46,505 nucleotides of DNA, from positions 1 to 46,505 of the forward strand of contig CANEYR010000027.1 of assembly GCA_947444055.1 (NCBI GenBank), read 5' to 3'. Below, piece after piece: positions 41,075-46,505 of this stretch (the stretch's first letter is position 1; every line of letters starts with the position of its first letter). The notes below the pieces were generated by a model that searched no databases, was not told where the DNA came from, and saw nothing but the letters and a program-made list of their open reading frames with translations. The position numbers and the translations under genes are program-made. This DNA is from Planctomycetota bacterium. Lineage in GTDB: Bacteria > Planctomycetota > UBA1135 > UBA2386.

Positions 41075-41842
41075 ATGGACTTCTCGCTGGCCCAAGATTA
41101 CGCGACGTCGTTCTTCCTGCACGTGGTGCGGGCAGGCGCCTTCTTCGCCGTAGCGCCGCTGTTCGGCCGGCAAGCGGACTCCTTCATGCTGCGTCTGATC
41201 CTGTCGGTGGCGCTCGGCGGCGTCTTCTGGTGGGTTGGCGACCAGCGCGTGCAAGCGGCGGATCACGTGCTCACTCTCGGCGTCATGGGCGTGCGTGAAG
41301 CGGTCGTCGGGTTGGCGCTCGGCTTTGCGCTGTCGACGATGACCTCACTGCTGATCAGCGCCGGTGAAGTCGTGAGCTCCGAGATGGGCTTCTCGATGGC
41401 GCGCACCATGAACCCCGAGAGCGGCGCCGACGCCACCGTTATCTCCCAGTTGCTGCAGGTGCTCGGCTTCTTGCTGATCCTGCAGTTCGACCTGCATCAC
41501 GACGCGCTGCGCGTGCTCGAACAGACTTTCCGCGCCTGCCCCGTCGGCGAGACGTTCGACATCGTGCCGATTTGGGAAGGGCTGCGCCAACTCGTCGCCG
41601 GCAGCGTGCAACTGGCCCTGCAGTACGTGTTCCCGGTGCTCGGCGTAATGCTGCTGCTGTCGGTCGGCATGGTGCTGCTCGGCCGCGCCGTTCCCAACAT
41701 CAACCTGATGGAGTTCGGCTTCGCGCTGCGAGTGATCGTCGCGCTTGGCTTTCTCGCGTTCTTCCTGGCCGAAGGCGCGCCGTTCCTCATCCAAACCTTC
41801 CGCGCGATCCTCGATGGAACCGCCGCGATGTTCCCGGTCTGA
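41075..41842 (+). CDS. fliR: Flagellar export gate protein FliR
   Basis: Third gate protein, closing the FliP-FliQ channel, 255 residues with six hydrophobic segments. Family features are RAGAFFAVAPLFGR near the N-terminus, LGVMGVREAVVGLALGFAL and VVSSEMGFSMARTMNPESG in the middle (the region after SSEMG is typical of FliR), and LLSVGMVLLGRAVPNINLM near the end. The flhB gene starts 3 bases after the stop. Confidence 0.95.
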   Translation: MDFSLAQDYATSFFLHVVRAGAFFAVAPLFGRQADSFMLRLILSVALGGVFWWVGDQRVQAADHVLTLGVMGVREAVVGLALGFALSTMTSLLISAGEVVSSEMGFSMARTMNPESGADATVISQLLQVLGFLLILQFDLHHDALRVLEQTFRACPVGETFDIVPIWEGLRQLVAGSVQLALQYVFPVLGVMLLLSVGMVLLGRAVPNINLMEFGFALRVIVALGFLAFFLAEGAPFLIQTFRAILDGTAAMFPV

Positions 41843-41845
41843 CCC

Positions 41846-42922
41846 ATGGGCCTCTTCGGTGACGACCAAGGCAAGACCGAGAAACCGACGCCGTCGCGGC
41901 TGACCGAAGTACGCAACCGCGGCGACTCGCCGCTCTCGCGCGAACTCGTGCAAGGTGGCGTGCTGTTCGTCGCGGCGCTGCTGATGATGTGGTGCGGGGA
42001 ATGGCTGATCGATGCCTTCGCGCAGGTGCTGCGGCAAGGACTGACCGTCGACCTCGATGGCCGCAGCCTCGACCAGATCCCCGGCGTCTGCCAAGAAATG
42101 CTCAGCGCGCTCAGCATCATCATGCCGCCGTTTGCGGTGTTCGTGCTGACGCTGACCGGCGCCACGCTGCTCATAGGCTACGGCCAGATCGGGGTGAGTT
42201 GGTCGAGCGAAGTGATCGGCTTCAAGCTTGAGCGCCTCAATCCACTCGCTAACTGGAAGCGCGTCTTCAACGTGCAAGCGCTCGTCCGCACTGGCTTCGC
42301 CGCCATCAAGCTGGTGGTGCTGGTCGCGGTGCTGTGGATGGTCGTTGGCGATCGCCTGCCGTCGTTGCTGCGCCTGCACGAACAGACCTTCGCGACCGCC
42401 GCCTCGACGATTGCTGACCTGGCCATGAGCTTGATGCTCTGGGTCGGCGCCTTCGTCACGACCATCGCGTTCATCGATTTCATCTGGCAGCGCTTCTCGT
42501 TCGCGAAGCGCAACATGATGAGCAAGCAAGAGGTCGAGGACGAACGCAAGCGCGCCGAAGGCGACCCCGCGATCAAGCTGCGGCAACGACGCGCGCGCCT
42601 TGAGCTGCTGCGTCATCGCATGATGGCCGAGGTGCCGAAGGCCGATGTCATCATCACCAACCCCACCCACTTTTCGGTGGCCCTGCGTTACGACCGCAAG
42701 CGTGACGCCGCCCCGCTCGTCGTCGCCAAGGGCATGGACGAGGTCGCGCTGGCGATCCGCACCCTGGCCAAAGCACACGGCGTCCCGTTGATGGAAGACC
42801 CGCCATTGGCGCGCGCCCTGTATCGCGCCGTCAAAGTCGGGCAGACCGTTCCCGAACGCTTCTACCAAGCCGTTGCCACGGTTCTTGGTCACGTCTACCG
42901 CCTGAAGGGACGCACCGCGTGA
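41846..42922 (+). CDS. flhB: Flagellar export switch protein FlhB
   Basis: Export-apparatus protein that changes substrate specificity from rod/hook to filament parts after self-cleavage. The protein has 358 residues, with the N-terminal signature GKTEKPTPSRLTEVRNRG, four hydrophobic helices to about residue 215, and a charged linker (MSKQEVEDERKRAEGDP). The self-cleavage site NPTH is at 272-275 in IITNPTHFSVALRYD. The C-terminus has DEVALAIRTLAKAHGVPLM and PLARALYRAVKVGQTVPE. All hallmark residues are intact. Confidence 0.97.
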   Translation: MGLFGDDQGKTEKPTPSRLTEVRNRGDSPLSRELVQGGVLFVAALLMMWCGEWLIDAFAQVLRQGLTVDLDGRSLDQIPGVCQEMLSALSIIMPPFAVFVLTLTGATLLIGYGQIGVSWSSEVIGFKLERLNPLANWKRVFNVQALVRTGFAAIKLVVLVAVLWMVVGDRLPSLLRLHEQTFATAASTIADLAMSLMLWVGAFVTTIAFIDFIWQRFSFAKRNMMSKQEVEDERKRAEGDPAIKLRQRRARLELLRHRMMAEVPKADVIITNPTHFSVALRYDRKRDAAPLVVAKGMDEVALAIRTLAKAHGVPLMEDPPLARALYRAVKVGQTVPERFYQAVATVLGHVYRLKGRTA

Positions 42923-42945
42923 GCCCCATGGAGAGTCGCTGAGTC

Positions 42946-44997
42946 ATGGTCGACATCAAGAGAGGCACCCAGAAGAACACGTTCTTGGCGTTGTTCTTCG
43001 TCGGCATCGTCGCGGTGATGATCGTGCCCGTCCCGACGCTCCTGCTCGACGCGATGTTGTGCATGAACATCACGGTGAGCTTGCTCATCCTGATGGCGGT
43101 GCTCAACGCCGGTCGGCCAGTCGAATTCAGCACGTTCCCGAGTGTGCTGTTGTTCACGGCGCTGTTTCGCCTCGCTCTCAACGTCAGCTCGACGCGTCTG
43201 ATTCTGCTTGATGGTGACGCCGGCGACGTCATCCGCACCTTCGGCAGCTTCGTGGTTGGCGGCCAACCGTTGGTCGGCATCGTCATCTTCCTCGTGTTGG
43301 TCGTGATCCAGTTCATCGTGATCACGAAAGGCCAGAACCGCATCAGTGAAGTGTCGGCGCGCTTCGCACTCGATGCGATGCCTGGCAAGCAGATGTCGAT
43401 CGACGCCGACCTCGGCGCGGGCTTGATCACGAGTGAAGAAGCGAAGGCCAAACGCCAGGCGCTGACCACCGAGATGGAGTTCTACGGCAGCATGGATGGT
43501 GCCGGTAAGTTCGTGCGCGGCGACGCCGTGGCCGGACTCATCATCACGGTCATCAACATCGTCGGCGGCCTCATCATGGCGATGGTGTATGGCAACATGA
43601 CGCTGCCGCAGGCGTTCGAGAAGTACACGATCCTCACCATCGGCGACGGCCTCGTGGCGCAGATCCCCGCCCTGTTGGTGTCGACGGCGGCCGGCATCTT
43701 GGTGACGAAGGGCGCCAGCGAACAAGGCCTCGGCCAGGAGATGGGCGACCAGATGCTGGGCAGCGGCCGCGCGCTGCGCCTCGTCGCGGGCTTGCTGGTG
43801 CTGATGGCGCTGCTGCCGGGCATGCCGACGGTGCTCTTCGCGATCATCGCCGCCGTGCTGTTCACGTTCTCGAGCACGATCGAGAAGTCCCGCGCCAAGT
43901 TTGAAGCCGACAAGAAGGCCGCCGCAGAGCCAGCGACCACCAAGCCCGACGAGAACGCCGCACCAGTCGAAGAGCTGCTGGGCGTCGATCGCCTCGGTGT
44001 CGAAATCGGCTACCGACTCATCGGCCTCGTCGAACCGGGTCGCCATGGCGGCTTGCTCGATCACATTCGCGCGCTGCGCCGTCAGTTTGCGCAGACCCTT
44101 GGCCTCGTCGTGCCGCCGATCCGTGTGCGCGACAACGTGCAGCTCGATCCCAACACCTATCGCGTGTTGCTCGGTGGCCAAGAGATTGCGCGCGGCACGC
44201 TGCGCGCAGGCCAATACCTAGCGATGGATCCAAGCGGCACCGCCGCGCCGATCGCCGGCATCGAGACCATCGAGCCCGCGTTCGGACTCGCCGCACGTTG
44301 GATCCAAGAGAGCGACAAGGACCGCGCCGAACTGCTCGGCTACACCGTCATCGACGCGGCGTCGGTGCTGATCACGCACCTGACCGAAGTGTTGAAGAAG
44401 GTCGCGGGCGAACTGCTGTCGCGCGACGACGTCAAGTCGCTGATCGACAACCTCAAGAAGGTCTCACCGGCAGTCGTCGAAGAGCTGATCCCAGGGCAAC
44501 TGACGCTCGGCCAAGTGCAGCGCATTCTCGCCAGCCTGCTGAAGGAAGGCGTGCCGATCCGCAACCTGCAGACGATCCTCGAAGGCCTCGCTGACGCCTG
44601 CATCGAGACCAAGGACCCGCGCCAACTCACCGAGCACGTGCGCGCCCGCATCGCTCGCACCATCGTCGAGCCACACCTCGATATCGCCGGCACGCTGCAC
44701 GCCGCGTTCCTCGATCCAGAACTCGAACGCAACCTCGCCGAAGCCCTGGCTGGCACGGACGGCGTCGCCAACCTGCCGCCTGGATTCCTCGGGCGCTTCG
44801 TCGATCGCACCGCCGAGGCGCTGTCCGCGATGGCGAAGAGTGGCCGCGACCCGGTGCTGGTCACGCGCGCCAGCTTGCGGCCGTTCCTCGCCGAAGCGAT
44901 CGCGGGCGTCATCCCGAACGCCGCTGTTCTGAGTTACCAAGAGACGACGCCAGCGCGCAAGGTCGAAACGACGCAGCGCATCGCCGTTGCTGGCTGA
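42946..44997 (+). CDS. flhA: Flagellar export protein FlhA
   Basis: Largest export-gate protein (683 residues), which couples proton flow to export and docks chaperone-substrate complexes. The N-terminal membrane half has about eight helices and the family signature LFRLALNVSSTRLIL, followed by FIVITKGQNRISEVSARFAL and the conserved AMPGKQMSIDADLGAG. The C-terminal cytoplasmic part shows GYRLIGLVEPG, LVVPPIRVRDNVQLDPN, VIDAASVLITHLTEVLKK, and VQRILASLLKEGVPIRNL. The start ATG lies 23 bases after flhB with GGAGAG upstream. Confidence 0.97.
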   Translation: MVDIKRGTQKNTFLALFFVGIVAVMIVPVPTLLLDAMLCMNITVSLLILMAVLNAGRPVEFSTFPSVLLFTALFRLALNVSSTRLILLDGDAGDVIRTFGSFVVGGQPLVGIVIFLVLVVIQFIVITKGQNRISEVSARFALDAMPGKQMSIDADLGAGLITSEEAKAKRQALTTEMEFYGSMDGAGKFVRGDAVAGLIITVINIVGGLIMAMVYGNMTLPQAFEKYTILTIGDGLVAQIPALLVSTAAGILVTKGASEQGLGQEMGDQMLGSGRALRLVAGLLVLMALLPGMPTVLFAIIAAVLFTFSSTIEKSRAKFEADKKAAAEPATTKPDENAAPVEELLGVDRLGVEIGYRLIGLVEPGRHGGLLDHIRALRRQFAQTLGLVVPPIRVRDNVQLDPNTYRVLLGGQEIARGTLRAGQYLAMDPSGTAAPIAGIETIEPAFGLAARWIQESDKDRAELLGYTVIDAASVLITHLTEVLKKVAGELLSRDDVKSLIDNLKKVSPAVVEELIPGQLTLGQVQRILASLLKEGVPIRNLQTILEGLADACIETKDPRQLTEHVRARIARTIVEPHLDIAGTLHAAFLDPELERNLAEALAGTDGVANLPPGFLGRFVDRTAEALSAMAKSGRDPVLVTRASLRPFLAEAIAGVIPNAAVLSYQETTPARKVETTQRIAVAG

Positions 44998-45028
44998 TCC
45001 CGCACACCACCGAACGAACTGACATCCC

Positions 45029-46018
45029 ATGTTGCTCAAGCGATTTGAAGCGAAGACCTTGGCGGACGCCCTCGTGCGCGTGCGCGCCGAGTGCGGCGAA
45101 GAGGCTCTGGTCGTCGAGACGCGGCAGACGCGCACTGGCTACTTGGTCGTTGCCGCTCGGCCCGAAGCACAACTGCCGCGCGCGGACCAGGCTGGCAGTG
45201 CTGGCGTACTTTCGAAGTGGACGCGCGGCTACCAACCACTCGCTGACAAAGCCACGGACTTCGGCATGCCAACCACCGTGCTGCGCGCCGTCGAGAAGGC
45301 GCTGCTCGGCACCCGCGTCGACCTGTCGCGCCCTGGCGACCCCGCCCTGCCAGCCTTGGCGAGCCGCGTGCTCGCAAGCCTGCTGCGCACGGAGCAGCGC
45401 GTCGAGGCACCGGAGACCACGTTCCGCACCATCGCGCTGGTCGGACCCACCGGCGTCGGCAAGACCACGACCCTCGCCAAACTCGCCGCACGCGCCAAGG
45501 ACCGCGGCGAACGCGTCGCCATCGTCACGCTCGACACCTACCGCATGGCCGCCGTCGAACAGCTGCGCGCGTTCACGGACCTCTTGGCGGTGCCGTTCGA
45601 CATCGCGTTGACGGCAACCGATCTGCGGCGCCTGCTGCAACATCACTCCAACTGCGATCGCATCTTCGTCGACACCACCGGCCGCAGCCCGCGCGACCGC
45701 GACGCCATGCCCCTGCTCGAAGGCACTCTGCGCGCTGGCAAGTGTGGCACCCTGCTGTGCCTCGCCGCCGGCACCCGCGCCCGCGATTGCCAAGTCGTGC
45801 TGGATGCATTCGAGCCGCTCGGCATCGACGGCGTGTGTCTGACGAAATGGGACGAAACCGTCGCCCCCGGCGAAGCGGTCGGCGCTGTCGCCGAGCGCGG
45901 CCTGGCGTTCTCACACATCTGTGTTGGCCAAGAAGTGCCTGCCGACATCGTGCCAGCCGACGCCATGGCCATCGCGCGCGCCGCCTTTGACTGCGAACCC
46001 GCTGGAGCCTCCGCATGA
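45029..46018 (+). CDS. flhF: Flagellar SRP-like GTPase FlhF
   Basis: SRP54-family GTPase that sets flagellar position and number together with FlhG. The protein has 329 residues with a short basic N-terminal region rather than the longer B domain of some homologues. The G domain shows the P-loop GPTGVGKTT (139-147), VTLDTYRMAAVEQLRAF, the DxxG motif VDTTGRSPRD (T replaces the usual A), and LTKWDETVAPG. The first residues MLLKRFEAKTLADALVRV match the FlhF start. It overlaps flhG by ATGA. Confidence 0.95.
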   Translation: MLLKRFEAKTLADALVRVRAECGEEALVVETRQTRTGYLVVAARPEAQLPRADQAGSAGVLSKWTRGYQPLADKATDFGMPTTVLRAVEKALLGTRVDLSRPGDPALPALASRVLASLLRTEQRVEAPETTFRTIALVGPTGVGKTTTLAKLAARAKDRGERVAIVTLDTYRMAAVEQLRAFTDLLAVPFDIALTATDLRRLLQHHSNCDRIFVDTTGRSPRDRDAMPLLEGTLRAGKCGTLLCLAAGTRARDCQVVLDAFEPLGIDGVCLTKWDETVAPGEAVGAVAERGLAFSHICVGQEVPADIVPADAMAIARAAFDCEPAGASA

Positions 46019-46505
46019 ACCCTTCCACGCACTCACCGCACCAGGGTCGCGGCCTACAGATTCCGCGCCCACCGACGACCCCGTGGCTGGCGATGGCCGG
46101 CGCCAAGGGTGGTGTCGGCAAGACCATGCTCGCGACCAATCTGGCGTTGCTGCTGGCGCGCGCTGGCCATCGCACGCTGCTGGTCGACTTCGATCCGGGC
46201 TGCGGCAACATCGCAGTGCACCTGCGACTGTCCGCTAAGCACGACCTCGAAGCCGTCGCCACCCGCGCCGCGACCATTCAGGAAGCGATCATCGACGGGC
46301 CAGGTGGGCTGCGCGTTCTGCTCGGTCGATCGGGTTCGACGCTGCTCGCCAGCGATGACGAGACGCTGCGACTGCGCGCGCTGCAGGCCATCGCGGAGGC
46401 TGCCCGCGAATTCGACATCGTGGTCATCGACACCGGCGCCGGGATCGGTCCAGCCACACTGATGATCGCGGAACGCGCGGACCTCGTGCTCGGCGTGACG
46501 ACACC
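46015..46505 (+). CDS. flhG: MinD/ParA-like ATPase FlhG, 3' end missing
   Basis: ATPase that limits flagellar number and works with FlhF. Only the first 163 residues are in the window. Visible are a lead of about 27 residues, the deviant Walker A GAKGGVGKT, the switch I region LLVDFDPGCGNIAVHL, and Walker B / switch II VVIDTGAGIGPATLM. The FlhG-type DQxxGLR motif is not seen in the visible lead, which reads HSPHQGRGLQIPRPP and may hold a remnant. Identity rests on the MinD-type fold and on overlap with the flhF stop. The frame runs off the end. Confidence 0.88.
   Translation, partial: MNPSTHSPHQGRGLQIPRPPTTPWLAMAGAKGGVGKTMLATNLALLLARAGHRTLLVDFDPGCGNIAVHLRLSAKHDLEAVATRAATIQEAIIDGPGGLRVLLGRSGSTLLASDDETLRLRALQAIAEAAREFDIVVIDTGAGIGPATLMIAERADLVLGVTT

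Noticed and set aside
41345..44214. Two long antisense open frames across fliR-flhB-flhA
   Set aside because: They mirror clearly recognised export genes, and their products are rich in His, Gln and Glu as expected of GC-rich shadows.

Overview
The window is a GC-rich, densely coded bacterial chromosome segment. Its gene set suggests a motile, Gram-negative member of Planctomycetota. This placement is inferred from four secreted or lipoprotein genes that share a C-terminal beta-rich domain of a type I associate with that phylum, a WhiG/FliA-type sigma factor, a CheX/CheC pair next to flagellar export genes, and many starts without a clear Shine-Dalgarno sequence. No 16S rRNA gene is present to settle it. 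No mobile element, CRISPR array or phage gene was seen.

Left part (1-12460). A glycolate oxidase cluster (glcD cut by the window edge, glcE, glcF) runs forward with coding overlaps into a membrane-anchored helical-repeat protein. Facing it is a reverse-strand unit: a BlaI-type repressor, an M56 membrane metallopeptidase and a secreted coiled-coil protein with RVRS repeats. Two near-identical dyads lie upstream of the repressor gene. Next come a secreted protein, a DUF5916-like outer-membrane barrel protein and the twitching ATPase pilT, all on the reverse strand.

Middle part (12680-34466). Polyphosphate kinase is divergent from pilT. It is followed by a secreted protein, a large Asp-box propeller lipoprotein, and a three-gene unit (protein with a DHH-like motif, orphan substrate-binding lipoprotein, DMT exporter). 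A tRNA-Asp has its own promoter and a strong terminator, and is followed by four 17-bp tandem repeats. Beyond it are a DjlA-like J-domain membrane protein, a TPR protein, a multidomain glycosyltransferase, biotin ligase, a protein of unknown function, nadE, ispH, another secreted protein, a six-helix membrane protein and apt.

Right part (34467-46505). This is a flagellar and chemotaxis locus. A cyclic di-GMP-I (GEMM) riboswitch sits in a roughly 520-base leader ahead of a FliA/WhiG sigma factor gene. HDOD, CheY, CheX and a CheC-receiver-like fusion follow. A very small protein with a histidine-kinase-like dimerisation helix is transcribed the other way. Then fliO, fliP, fliQ, fliR, flhB, flhA, flhF and flhG (cut by the window end) form a tight operon, with a good sigma-54 promoter match just before fliO. 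I infer that cyclic di-GMP controls the flagellar sigma factor through the riboswitch, while the export apparatus is switched on separately by sigma-54.
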